A stretch of DNA of 42,919 bases, taken from NCBI GenBank assembly GCA_009731375.1, contig BJOX01000232.1:583008-625926 (forward strand). Direction: 5' to 3'. Positions 19,752 to 30,953 of the stretch are shown piece by piece (the first letter of the stretch is position 1; each line of letters starts with the position of its first letter). The notes under the pieces were generated by a model. It made no database searches. It saw only the letters and a program-made list of their open reading frames with translations, and was not told the origin of the DNA. The position numbers were made by a program, and so were the translations under genes. Source of the stretch: Paulinella micropora. Its lineage: Eukaryota; Cercozoa; Imbricatea; Euglyphida.

Positions 19752-22700
19752 GAGGGGGAAGAAGAGAGGAAGGAGAAGACTGTGAAGTTTAACCCTAAAG
19801 TCACAGTGCTTTCTAATGCTGTTGTGCAGACTGGGCCAACGCTTCCTCTATGTGAAAACAAAGATGTGGGTACACAGAGACTGCAGCCCCAAGGTAGTCT
19901 CATACCCGTTCATACAGCACGGTTACCAATGATAACTGATGCAAATAGGAAGGCGAGACTTGCGATGGAGGCGAGGAGGCCAATGGCAGACGTATCGCCT
20001 CGGCCAAGCAAACAACCACGAACAGACTCAATGTCTACGGTCGCGGCGGGTGGCGAGCAAAAAGACAATGTGTGTACTCAAGTACCACAAGACAATGTCG
20101 CTCAAATAGTAAACGCACCAGTACCGCAGAATAATAAAAATGTTAATGAGGTGAAGCAGGAGGAGAAGAAGGAGGAGTTGAAAAACTTAGAGACAAGACT
20201 CCAAAATTTGGAACGTAAAGTTCTTGTTCTCGCAGCCAATATACACAGGCCCGATGCTCTGTGTTATACGGAACTTTATTGTGAAACATTGAAGACAATA
20301 TTAAAAGTTGGTAATGATACGATGGCGAATATTAATATTGTCGGCAGGAAGTTTTTTAATCGATACCGGGACTGGGTGGACGGAAATATGAAAAAGTCAA
20401 CGGGCACTCTCAAAGGAGTGAGCAGCCGGACGGATATCACGGGAATCATCACACTGACCTTTAAATTGAAATCCGCACGAGTATACCGTATGGACCTCTA
20501 TGTCGTCCCCGGTTACCACGGGTCAATATTACTATCGTATGACCAATTGGCTACGATGGGGGCTGTGATTGATTGCGCCGCACGGCGAGTGATATATGGA
20601 GTAAAAAGAGGAGAAGAGAACGATATTGATCCCTTCAACGCTACTGACTCTTATGAGGCTTATGAGCTGAGTCTAGCGACGGATCACAAAAAGATGGCCA
20701 TCGCACATGAGGCACTTGAGGTGTACGTTCACCCCCATGTCGTAAGACCGGATGAACTGTCCTGGACCGACAATTGGGAATCCCAAGTGTGCACTGTCAC
20801 AGTTCCGACATGCCATTGGGACAAAAAGTCTATTGATGACTTAATCGAGAAGCGAAAGGAGGAGATTATATGTGTCGCACAAAGAAGCCCGTCGTTGGCG
20901 AGATTCGCGGAAGGAGTAGGAACAGATGTCCATATTACTAACGGATACTGTTTCCATGCGAAAGTAGGAGAAGAAAAAAGGGAGGCGTTTGTACCAAGGA
21001 GAACGGGGCGAATCCCGGATACTCCACCAGAAACTATTAAAAGTTTTATTACTGATTTCTGGGGTGACGAGCCCACGTGGCCGCGTTCACTGTCTGAAGT
21101 GAAGAAATGCTTACGGACTTTATTCGAAAATAATAAGCCGTATACTATTATCCTGCCATATAATGAGAAGGCGATATGGGCGCAGGAAATAAGGGACCGG
21201 CTTATTGATCATCCTATACCGGTACCCTCTCGCAAGCAACAGCTAGTGGTGGCTTGTCGTATGGGAACTCGTGAGCAGAGCAGTGCATACAAGCGGAAGC
21301 TCAGAGACCTCGACAAGTTGAAATTGATACCGCAAGCATTCACATGCTTTGATGGTTTTTACACCCGTAAAGCTCCTTTGCAATACGCGAGACTCATTGA
21401 CATGCTGGTGGAGCTCGGTAAAGATGATGAGCCGGACACGGTCACGTATGAAAAGACGGGCCTAGATGATGTCTCGGAAGAGGACTTAGGCTTGGAGGAG
21501 GACAGAGAACCCCTCAAGCAGCATAAGCAGATGTCTGATGAAGATTTTCAAGAGGCGGCGCGGAAAATATTGGAAGAAGGAGTAGGCACGGAGAAGGAGA
21601 AGGAGCTTTTAAAAGCCAAATTAGAGGCGAACAAGGAAATTTTTGACCCTCCACATGCAGGTGGTGTCAAGCCTGAAGATTTCACTGCGGTTATTTACAA
21701 AATACCGGGTGCGGAGCCGTCACCGGCACCACGAAGGGCGAATTTGAGTATACATGAGGCGAAGATAGCGGAGGAGCTAGCAAGACAGCTGCTCAATGAG
21801 GACTTTATTGAGAGATCAACATCCTCAATAGTCTCACAACCGAGAATAGTGCCGAAGCCAGGAGGAGAATGGCGCCTGACAGTTAACTATGCTCGTGTTA
21901 ACAAGGTGCTGGAGGAAGAGAGAAATCCTCTCCCGACATTAGAAGAAGGAAGGAGAGTACTGCGGAATGCAAAATTCTATTCGGTCATTGACCTTAAGAA
22001 TGGCTTCTGGCAGATACCACTGGAGGAAAAGTCCAGATGGCTGACGGCGTTTGTGGTGGGTATGGAAATATACCAATGGAAAGTGCTTCCGATGGGCCTC
22101 AAGCAAGCCCCAGGACTTTTCCAGAAGGCGATGCAGAAGATGTTGAGCAGTCAGTACGATGATTTGTCTGACGGTGGCTTTATGAGAAGGCGGGGACAGA
22201 AGGCGGGAGAATATGCATTTTGCTATATCGATGACATTATCGTATACTCTAACACAATGGAGGAGCATATCGATCATTTGTCCGATATATTCAGGCGCAT
22301 CGGAGCTTTTGGCCTGAAGTGCAATCTAAAGAAGTGTCAACTTGCCAAGACGAGTGTGACATACTTAGGGTACGAGATCTCCCATAATCGAGTCTCGATA
22401 TCCAAAGAGAAGAGGGAGGAGATTATGAATCGACCGATACCGAAGAACCGCACTGAATTGCACTCATTCCTTGCGATGGCGCAATACTATAGCCAGTTTA
22501 TACCCGATTGGGGTGCAACACGGGCTAAAGTGGAGAAAATGATAGATTTTGGAGACTTTGAGAAGTGGGACGAAGAGGCTTTGCAAGCGTTTCATGCGCT
22601 CAAAGATCTCATTTACAAAGACCCGAAAGACGGAGGACTGGTGTTAACGATGCCCGACTTTACGAAACAATTCGTAGTCGATACAGACGCATCTAAGTTT

Positions 22701-25641
22701 GCGATTGGGGCTGTATTACAACAAGAGGATGAGGAGAAGAAATTACGCCCAATCATGTTTATTAGTAGGAAGTTGTGTGCGGCGGAGAGAAACTATTGCA
22801 CAAGGCAAAGAGAGGCGTTGGCGGTAGTATGGGCCCTCAAGAGGCTCAGAGAGTATTTGTGGGGAGGACCTCAATTTACTGTCAGAACTGATCATCATAA
22901 CCTGTTATGGTTGATGAATCATGAACAGACGGGACGGCTGGCGCGGTGGCAAGCGTTCTTGTCTTGTTTCGATTTTACAATGGTCCATCTACCGGGAAAG
23001 CGAAATGTGGTCGCTGATAGCCTCTCTAGGCTAGAGTTTAACTCAGAAGTATCGGCGTTGGTGTCCACGGTGGAGATGGAAGACTTGTCCACTGACAAGG
23101 TGTATGAGGTCAGCCACATTGAGGCGATGGAGATGGCGAGTGGAGTCCGATATGACCGCACAGGTCTACGGTACAGTCCACAAGGCCCGGATCACGGGAT
23201 ATGTTGTGAGCTACATACCCAGGAGGACGCTGAGTGGTCCTATGAGGTATATGAGAATGCGAAGGCGAACATAAGAGAGGAAGAGGAGACGCAGGAAGTT
23301 TATGCGGAGCCTCCTCAAGAGCGGAGAAGTGACCTAGACGATGACCCGGAAAGAATCGGGGTACGGCTAGAAGATGGTACTATCCATATAGCCTCGCCTA
23401 CCGCATGGAGGCAACAACAGGCTCAAGATCCGGAGTTTAAAGAACTGATACAGTTATATCAGAACCCGGATGAGCTACGGATGACGAAAGCGATCAAAGA
23501 TCAGATGAAGGAGATGGGATGGAGAGATGGTCTACTGTGGTACAAGGGCCTTCACGGTCGCTATGCGTCACAGCCGGACAAATGGACCCTTTGGGTACCG
23601 GAGAGTCTGAGACGATTTATATTTGTCGCAGCCCACAATTGCCCACTTTTGGCGCATCCGGGTCGACAACGAACTCATATGTTCGTAGCGAGGCGATTCT
23701 GGTGGAAGAAGATGAAGGAGGAGATAGATCAGGCGGTGGATGCATGCATCCCGTGCAAGATAAACAAAACACCACTGAAGGCAAATTTCGGCCTGATTGG
23801 CGAATTTCCTCTTCATGCGGGGATGTTTGAGTTTATACACATTGATCATGTGGGACCTTTCCCAGAATCGAAGGATGGTTACAAATACCTCCTTACGGCT
23901 ATTGACAGAGCCACCAACTATGTGTGGATCATCCCTGTCAAAGACGTTACCGGCAAGACGACGGCCGAGGCGCTGATCGATAGGATCATCTCACAGATCG
24001 GAGTACCAAGAAAGATATGTTCTGATCGAGGCTCGGACTTTAATAACGAGGTCATCGACAAACTATCTAAGTATTACGGGATGAAATGGCAATATGTTAC
24101 TGCCTATAACCCGCGAGCAAATGGGAAAATCGAGCGGGTACACAGACCCCTCAAAGCCTCGCTAAAGATGTATTGCACGAAGAAGGAGAATCAAAGAGCA
24201 TGGGTCGAGGCAGCACCATCATTTGCGTTTGCAATGAACTGTCTACCCTCTACGGCGTTAGGAGGCTCGAAGAGCTCAATCTCGCCATATCAGTTAGTAT
24301 ATGGGCGTGAGCCTGATATCCCGACTTCGCTCCTTCACCCAAAAGACACTTGGGCGGATGCGGATGAGTTGTTTGGGATGAGACTTAGAGTGAAGATGGA
24401 GGCGGAACAAATAGTCAGGGCGCATAGAGAGGCGGAGCGCCGAAAGACTGATGCTGAAGGGGTGCGACAAGCGCACTTGGATCAGATCAAGTTCCAGGTC
24501 GGGGATATTGTACTATTGTACCATCCTCAAGTCCCGAAGGGAGTCAGCTCTAAGCTGTTCACTCACTGGAAAGGACCTTATCAGATTATGGAACAGACGG
24601 GACCTCTGAATTACAAGATCAGGGGTAGAGGGAAGGTGCAAATTGTGAATGTAAGAAGGCTGATTAAGTATGATCCCTTCTTACTGGAAGATGAATCCGT
24701 TGAGGAGGCGTTAAAACGGATGAAGGATGATTTCAAAGAGGTGCCGCCCATCCACAAGGAGGCTGGCATAGACCAAGACGATGCTTATCGGGCACCGATA
24801 GCTGAGAAGGAGGAGAGTGAGGTGGACAGTAAGGAGAAGACTGACCGCATAAGCGCGGTGGGGACTCAGTCTAAGTCTCCGCGAGAGCATAGCGGAAAGA
24901 AGGAGAAGATCACAGAGGCGCACCTAAGGAGAGCGCGGAATGATCTTATCAACGACCAACCGAGGAAGGCGATGAGGTCGATGGGATCAAAGGACGTCCA
25001 CCAGGAGGAGGAGGGGACGGACACTGACCCAAACGCGGGCAACGTTGAGATTGTCCATGAGCGATGGAAGGAAGGCGATGCGATAGCAACCATCGCATGG
25101 GTGAAAGATGCTTTCTATCTGATGAGACCAGCGGAACAACATGTCGCTGATGACACTCTCTCAGACTTATACTTGATGCGGGTNNNNNNNNNNCTATCTG
25201 ATGAGACCAGCGGAACAACATGTCGCTGATGACACTCTCTCAGACTTAACCTTGATGCGGGTCGTGGCGGTCCCACGACAGATGCGTGTCACACGGACAC
25301 TCAAAATATCATCAGCCGCAAAAATAGTACAAGCGATACTCCAGTTTTGGAGAAGTATGGACCCGGTTGAGGTTCCAAAGGCAAGACATTATCTGCCAGT
25401 ATATAAAGACGCAAAAAGTCTCGAGACATGGGATGATACAATTACTCCCAGAGACAAGGATTACACTGCGTGGACCATTCAGACACTGCCAAGAGGAGTG
25501 CTTGATGTCCCTTTTGAATTATCGTTGGGCGGAATCCCTAATAAGATCTTGGACATTCTCGAACAGTCAAAGTTTGATCTGACTTTTGTTGGTGGTCCTC
25601 CACCAGGTAAAGAAATCCGCGCCAGACGACGAAGGCAGTGA
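19749..25641 (+). CDS. pol: Pol polyprotein: protease, RT, RNase H, integrase (split by assembly error)
   Basis: Residues are counted from the GTG at 19782, the first possible non-ATG start; an ordinary start is lacking. A coiled-coil-like stretch (about 128-155) precedes the aspartic protease, where DTM (Asp179) stands in the usual DTG place and AVIDCAARRVIYG closes the domain. The RT has YSVIDLKNGFWQIPL and YIDD (residues 815-818, 22224-22235). RNase H starts VVDTDAS (Asp967). The integrase has HNCPLLAH (His1285), CIPC (Cys1322), Asp1355, Asp1415 and Glu1451, a perfect D-D-35-E, then the GPY/F box (WKGPYQI, about 1596). A C-terminal extension contains AFYLMRPAEQ and DVPFEL and ends at UGA (25639-25641). 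A 10-N gap with a 69-bp duplicate shifts the frame at 25184 and creates a false stop at 25227-25229. Confidence 0.92.
20260..20620 (+). other. Pol protease domain
   Basis: The active-site loop reads LKVGNDTMANINIVGRKFF, in which the Asp (20316-20318) is followed by Thr and Met where retroviral-type proteases have Thr/Ser and Gly. The flap and C-terminal half follow, ending SILLSYDQLATMGAVIDC, equivalent to the usual ILGMDWL...AVIDC block. The domain matures the gag-pol polyprotein. Confidence 0.75.
21760..23030 (+). other. Pol RT and RNase H domains
   Basis: RT motifs in order are WRLTVNYARVN, YSVIDLKNGFWQIPL, VLPMGLKQAPGLFQ, an insert of about 20 residues (QYDDLSDGGF...) and YIDDIIVYS. Then follow the thumb and connection LHSFLAMAQYYSQFIPDW and RNase H with VVDTDASKFAIGAVLQQ, the Glu in QREALAVVWALK, TDHHNLLWLM and HLPGKRNVVADSLSR. 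All catalytic Asp/Glu residues expected for an active enzyme are visible. Confidence 0.92.
23600..24690 (+). other. Pol integrase domain
   Basis: Zinc-binding HHCC region (HNCPLLAH, CIPC), catalytic core with IDHVGPF, SDRGSDF and ANGKIERVH spaced D-59-D-35-E, and a C-terminal GPY/F module. The enzyme inserts the cDNA and explains the 4-bp target duplication. There is no chromodomain after the GPY/F module. Confidence 0.92.
25115..25262 (+). repeat. 69-bp assembly duplication across a 10-N gap
   Basis: Bases 25115-25183 and 25194-25262 are the same 69 bases apart from two or three differences near TTATAC/TTAACC. The offset of 79 equals 1 modulo 3, which explains why pol appears to stop at 25229 and reopen in another frame at 25201. 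It looks like two contig ends that overlap but were not merged. Confidence 0.88.
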
Positions 25642-26468
25642 CAAGGAAACTATTTTTCCTTATGCGTCTCAAACAAACTAGTTGATTGCCCACGGCGTAT
25701 CATGATTTGATCATGCATCATCAGTTATCAATATGAATATTGAAAAGACTCAGTGATATAGCTTGGCATTCGATCGCAACATACGAGTGCGAAAGGTCGA
25801 TCGACGATGATACTACACCGTATACGGGGATCGCTAGTGTATTGAGCGATGGTGTTCCCGGGTATGACCCTTTCCAAGTCCTGGGATGATGTTCTCGAAA
25901 ATGAAATGTTCTCTGAAACTTTCATTAAATTATTTTTTACGATAGATTATATACTGTCGTACCTGAGCACGGTCAATCTCTACTTGTGTCGGTATATCGC
26001 AGGGTCGGGTACATACACCTCGACTTCGGATATAGCTATTAGGACTGGCCCCCTAATACTATATCATAGGATATCCGCCTTATACAAGGGTATGTCATTA
26101 AAAAAGACAATGTACTTACGATCTCCCTGTGAATAATAATAATAATAATGATAATGATAAGAAGAAGAAGGAGATCAAAGGGGGAATCGTACTACAGCAC
26201 CACGTTGCTTGTATTTTTTTATTAATAGTACGTTTGTTCTTGACATACTGCCGAAAAAAAAAAAAAAAAAAGAGATGGAGGGGAAGGAGTTCAAAAATCT
26301 ACAAGAATGGCTGGAGAATCCGCTTTGACGTGCCGTATGAGGATATATTTATCGTCTTTTAGCGTCTATCCGTGGGTCGATGCGCGTTTGGCATGACTCC
26401 ATAGCGCATATTATTTAGAAGGTGTATGACGAAAATGCTATTTCCGTCATAAAATCGGGAGGGGGTAC
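25642..26468 (+). other. 3' untranslated region of the Ty3/gypsy element
   Basis: About 830 bp without a long open frame. It holds a short AAT/GAT/GAA microsatellite (26132-26174) and an A run of 18-20 bases (about 26252-26270). No env-like or antisense gene is evident. Confidence 0.6.
26456..26468 (+). promoter_or_regulatory. Polypurine tract
   Basis: CGGGAGGGGG precedes TAC and the TG of the 3' LTR. A purine run at this place primes plus-strand DNA synthesis. The three-base spacer before the LTR is slightly unusual. Confidence 0.7.
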
Positions 26469-26707
26469 TGTAGGCATCACCCCCCCGGATAGCCGGTAAA
26501 ATGTACCTTTTCCTGGTGACAGGTGCACCAGCTTGTTTTTCAGTATTATTTGTCCGGATTGGACCTGATGCAATTTTATTCCTGGTCTGTTGCAGTTTTC
26601 CATTTTGGCTTTACTGAGCTAATATAACGAGACATCATTCTCATCTTTTGAGGACTGTGTTTGGTTGTATTACCGACTTTTTACGAGCTATCGTTGGGGG
26701 CATTACA
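26469..26707 (+). repeat. 3' LTR of the Ty3/gypsy element
   Basis: A 239-bp direct repeat of the 5' LTR. The differences I see are one extra C in the first C run, about seven substitutions (for example AAAAAG to AAAATG, GCC to GCA, CTTC to CTTT) and one indel near CATCTTTTGAGG. It is followed by AAGG, the target duplication. Confidence 0.93.
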
Positions 26708-28071
26708 AAGGGGATATGGCGGGAGGCAACCGTGCGGAGCTGCGGCGCACAAGGCGGGCGGCATTTGCGAGCCAAGGATCACTTTTCGTTTAGGGTTGGA
26801 ATAGATGCTGGGATAGTATAGACCGACACTAGGTCGGGGGGGACGATGAATGACTAGGGGCCGGTTTTGGGGGAAAGTCGAGAAAGCGGTAAATGTGTTA
26901 TTCTGATCATATATGGTAACGGTCATGGGTAAGTTCGGTTTCAGTCGAGGATGGGGAAGTGCGGGGTGATTACTACGTGACGAGTGTCAATATGGCGTAT
27001 GAGTATAATAATTACGACTGCTTTGTTCGGGCCCCGCTTGCAGGATTTGGTATTACTCGAAATCACTAAACACTTCAAGTTCACGGGTGCGCGGAATTTT
27101 GATTCACGGGTGGGGGGCGGATATAAGTGTTGGCGAATGGCACAACTTGAGATGTTGTTTAATTCATTATTAATATTATAATACGAGTACGGCTGCGACA
27201 GTCACTCAGCCTCCGTTCGATTAGTTGCATTCTATCCCGAGGTCGGTCGGCGGTGGCGTAAGTTCGGCTCCTCGCGCGCATAGGGGTGAGCGCGCTCGGG
27301 GGGGAGAAGGGATTATGCCGGCCCACCCGGTTTATAATTGCAATGCTTACCGTTCCGGTCTGTCTGTTATCCTTGGTCTGAAGGCTACGGAGTCCCTACT
27401 ATAGGACCTATTCCACAGTCTCCATATCGTTTGCACAGTTATCTGTTATTAAATCTCGTACTACTGTAACATTATTTATTTATTAAGAACAAAATATATA
27501 TATTTATAAATATTAATATAAAAAACTTTAAGAAAAACCGATTTTTCAGTGTATATTAAAAAAATTCGCCTCGCGGCTGGCCCTTAAATTTCACTTTTTG
27601 GTGCGCAGTATCCTGAGGCAAGCCATTTATTCCTTAGTGTACTCTTTTTACGCAGAGGAACATGCGTTGACAGTGACATTATGAGCTTGCACAATCCGCA
27701 TCCGCGAATCTGCCGCACTATGAATAATACTTAAACTTGAGGCCGCAGATGCAGTTTGAACATTCGAATGCATCGCCTGTTACTAGGCCACGCGATCATC
27801 TCGTCGCTCTCATTTACTGATTACCTGGCGGGGACGGGCCTCCGCGCATCATGCACACGGCCGGGCCGGTGGCGGGCTGATATGGCTGACTGCTGATTGC
27901 CCTAGCCGGACCGGCAGGTTGTTGTCGCGGCTGGGCGATTTTGCCAACTGTAGTACTAGGCTGGCCGGGGACATATGGCTGTACCTACTTGAGAAGCACA
28001 TGAAACACGCACACACATACATAATATGCATACACATACAAAATGTCTGAGAGAGGAGGGAAAAACAAAGA
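26708..28071. other. Right flank of the LTR element, no gene recognised
   Basis: The target sequence continues here: GC-rich to about 27330, then AT-rich (27460-27560), then mixed. The word AAAAATTCGCCTCGCGGC at 27560-27577 resembles words at 941-958 and 3914-3930. The short frames show no known domain. Confidence 0.5.
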
Positions 28072-28905
28072 AGATAAAAAAGAAGTGAAAAAAGAAGAAG
28101 AAGAAGAAGGAAGAAGAAGGAAGAAGGAAAAAGGAAGAGGAAGGAAGAAAAAGGAAGAAGGAAGAAGGAAGGAAGAAGGAAGAAGGAAGGAAGAAGGAAG
28201 AAGGAAGAAGGAAGGAAGAAGGAAGAAGGAAGAAAGAAGGAAGAAGGAAGGAAGAAGGAAGAAGGAAGGAAGAAGGAAGAAGGAAGGAAGAAGGAAGAAG
28301 GAAGGAGGAAGGAAGAAGGAAGGAAGAAGGAAGAAGGAAGGAAGAAGGAAGAAGGAAGGAAGAAGAAGAAAGGAAGGAAGAAGAAGAAAGGAAGGAAGAA
28401 GAAGAAGGAAGGAAGAAGAAGAAGGAAGGAAGAAGAAGAAGGAAGGAAGAAGAAGGAGGAAGGAAGAAGAAGGAAGGAAGAAGAAGAAGAAAGGAAGAAG
28501 AAGAGGAAGGAAGGAAGAAGAAGAAGGAAGGAAGGAAGAAGAAGGAAGGAAGAAGAAAGAAGGAAGAAGAAGAAGAAGAAGGAAGGAAGAAGAAGAAGAA
28601 AGGAAGAAGAAGAAAAGGAAGAAGAAGAAGGAAGGAAGAAGAAGAAGGAAGGAAGAAGAAGAAGGAAGGAAGAAGAAGGAAGGAAGGAAGAAGAAGAAGG
28701 AAGGAAGAAGAAGAAGGAAGGAAGAAGAAGAAGGAAGAAAGAAGGAAGAAAGAAGGAAGAAGAAGGAACGAACAAGGAAGGAAGAAGAAGGAAGAAGAAG
28801 GAAGAAGGAAGGAAGAAGGAAGGAAGAAGGAAGAAGAAGGAAGGAAGAAGAAGAAGAAGGAAGGAAGAAGAAGAAGGAAGAAGAAGAAGGAAGAAGAAGG
28901 AAGGA
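28072..28905 (+). repeat. Purine tract (GAA/GGAA), block 1
   Basis: The plus strand is almost pure purine for about 830 bases, made of GAAGAA and GGAA units. Long Lys/Glu/Arg frames here are artefacts. The block ends abruptly at GGA|TCC (28903-28908), where the purine strand switches. Confidence 0.97.
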
Positions 28906-29978
28906 TCCTTCTTTCTCCTTCTTTCTACGTCCTTCTTCTTCCTTCTTTCTTCTTCTTTCTTCTTCCTTCTTCCTTCTTCTTCCTTCTTTCTTCTTCCTTC
29001 TTCTTCCTTCTTTCTTCTTCCTTCTTTTTCCTTCTTTCTTCTTCCTACTTCTTCCTTCTTCTTCCTTTTTCTTCCTTCTTCTTCTTCCTTCTTCTTCTTC
29101 CTTCTTTCTTCTTCTTCCTTCTTCTTCCTTCTTCTTCCTTCTCCTTTCTTCTTCTTCCTTCTTCCTTCTTCTTCCTTCCTTCTTCCTTCTTCTTCTTCCC
29201 TCTTCCTTCTTCTTCCTTCTTCCTTCCTTCTTCTTCCTTCTTCCTTCTTCTTCCTTCTTCCTTCTTCTTCTTCTTCCTTCTTCTTCTTCCTTCCTTCTTC
29301 CTTCCTTCTTCTTCTTCCTTCTTCTTCTTCCTTCTTCTTCCTTCTTCTTCTTCCTTCTTCTTCTTCTTCTTCCTTCGCTCTTCTTCTTCTTCCTTCCTTC
29401 TTCTTCCTTCTTCCTTCCTTCTTCCTTCCTTCTTCTTCCTTCCTTCTTCCTTCCTTCTTCTTCCTTCTTCGTTCCTTCTTCTTCCTTCTTTCTTCCTTCT
29501 TCTTCTTCCTTCCTTCTTCTTCTTCCTTCCTTCTTCTTCTTCCTTCCTTCTTCTTCTTCCTTTTCTTCTTCTTCCTTTCTTCTTCTTCTTCCTTCCTTCT
29601 TCTTCTTCTTCTTCCTTCCTTCTTTCTTCTTCCTTCCTTCTTCTTCTTCCTTCCTTCTTCTTCTTCCTTCCTTCCTCTTCTTCTTCCTTCCTTCTTCTTC
29701 TTCCTTCCTTCTTCTTCCTTCCTCCTTCTTCTTCCTTCCTTCTTCTTCTTCCTTCCTTCTTCTTCTTCCTTCCTTCTTCTTCTTCCTTCCTTTCTTCTTC
29801 TCCCTTCCTTCTTCCTTCCTTCTTCCTTCTTCCTTCTTCCTTCCTTCTTCCTTCTTTCTTCCTTCTTTCTTCTTCCTTCTTCCTTCCTTCTTCTTCCTTC
29901 TTCTTCCTTCTTCTTCCTTCTTCCTTCTTCCTTCTTCTTCCTTCTTCTTCTTCTTCCTTCTTCTTCTTCCTTCCTTCT
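28906..29978 (+). repeat. Pyrimidine tract (TTC/TTCC), block 2
   Basis: The same repeat type as block 1 but with the pyrimidines on the plus strand, for about 1,070 bases. It ends at TTCT|AGAA (29975-29982). With its neighbours it forms a very large imperfect inverted repeat. Confidence 0.97.
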
Positions 29979-30523
29979 AGAAGAAAGGAAGAAGAAGGAA
30001 GGAAGAAGAAGGAAGAAGAAGGAAGAAAGAAGAAGGGAGAAGAAGGAAGAAAGAAGAAGGAAGAAGAAAGAAGAAGAAAGAAGGAGAAAGAAGGAAGAAG
30101 AAAGAAGGAAGAAGAAGGAAGAAGAAAGAAGGAAGAAGGAAGAAGAAGGAAGAAGGAAGAAGAAGGAAGAAGGAAGAAGGAAGAAGAAGGAAGAAGAAGG
30201 AAGAAGAAGGAAGAAGAAGAAGAAGAAGAAGAAGAAGAAGAAGAAGAAGAAAGAAGAAGAAGGAAGTAGAAGGAAGTAGAAGGAAGAAGAAGAACGAAGA
30301 AGAAGGAAGAAGAAGGAAGAAGGAAGAAGAAGGAAGAAGAAGAAGGAAAAAGAAGGAAGAAAGAAGAAGGAAGAAGGAAGGAAGAAAGAATGAAGAAAGA
30401 AAGAAAGAAAGAAAGAAAGAAGAAGAGAAGAAGAAGAAGAAGAAGAAGAAAAAGAAGAAGAAGAAAAAGAAGAAGAAGAAAAAAAAGAAGAAGAAGAAGA
30501 AGAAGAAGAAAGGGACGAAAGAA

Positions 30524-30569
<46 letters not shown>
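29979..30569 (+). repeat. Purine tract (GAA/GGAA, then GA), block 3
   Basis: Purines return to the plus strand. GAAGGA and GAA units grade into GAAA units (about 30389-30420) and a GA run (30526-30569). Confidence 0.97.
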
Positions 30570-30571
<2 letters not shown>

Positions 30572-30639
30572 GCGCAGTGCTATGACATAAACGGTAGACA
30601 CAGTAGAGATGAATTGAGGATTGACAAGATAAGATAGAT

Positions 30640-30670
<31 letters not shown>

Positions 30671-30703
30671 TAGATAGATAGCTAGATAGATAGATAGACA
30701 GAC

Positions 30704-30746
<43 letters not shown>

Positions 30747-30851
30747 CTTAGATTTAGATGTAGGAATAGATGCAGGTATAGATTTGCGCCGATTTTTTTC
30801 TCTCATCCACATCTACCTATCTATCTATCTATCTATCTATCTAATATGTCA

Positions 30852-30894
<43 letters not shown>

Positions 30895-30895
30895 C

Positions 30896-30953
<58 letters not shown>

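Larger units (their letters stand above)
16029..26707 (+). mobile_element. Near-intact Ty3/gypsy LTR retrotransposon (10.7 kb)
   Basis: The element is bounded by LTRs with TGTA...TACA ends and by AAGG on both sides (16025-16028 and 26708-26711), a 4-bp target duplication typical of an integrase product. The order of pol domains (protease, RT, RNase H, integrase) is that of Ty3/gypsy (Metaviridae), not Ty1/copia. Its LTRs differ by about 7 substitutions and 2 indels by eye, so insertion was fairly recent. Both reading frames are open apart from an assembly duplication at 25115-25262. No env-like frame lies between pol and the 3' LTR. It inserted some 2 kb downstream of a decayed relative in the same orientation. 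Confidence 0.93.

Noticed and set aside
25201-25641. A separate small gene after pol
   Set aside because: It is the true C-terminus of pol, thrown out of frame by the 69-bp assembly duplication. The decayed copy has the same C-terminal words in the same order.
24500-25641. A chromodomain at the pol C-terminus
   Set aside because: The extension lacks the aromatic cage pattern and the YLVKWKG-like core, so this is not a typical chromovirus.
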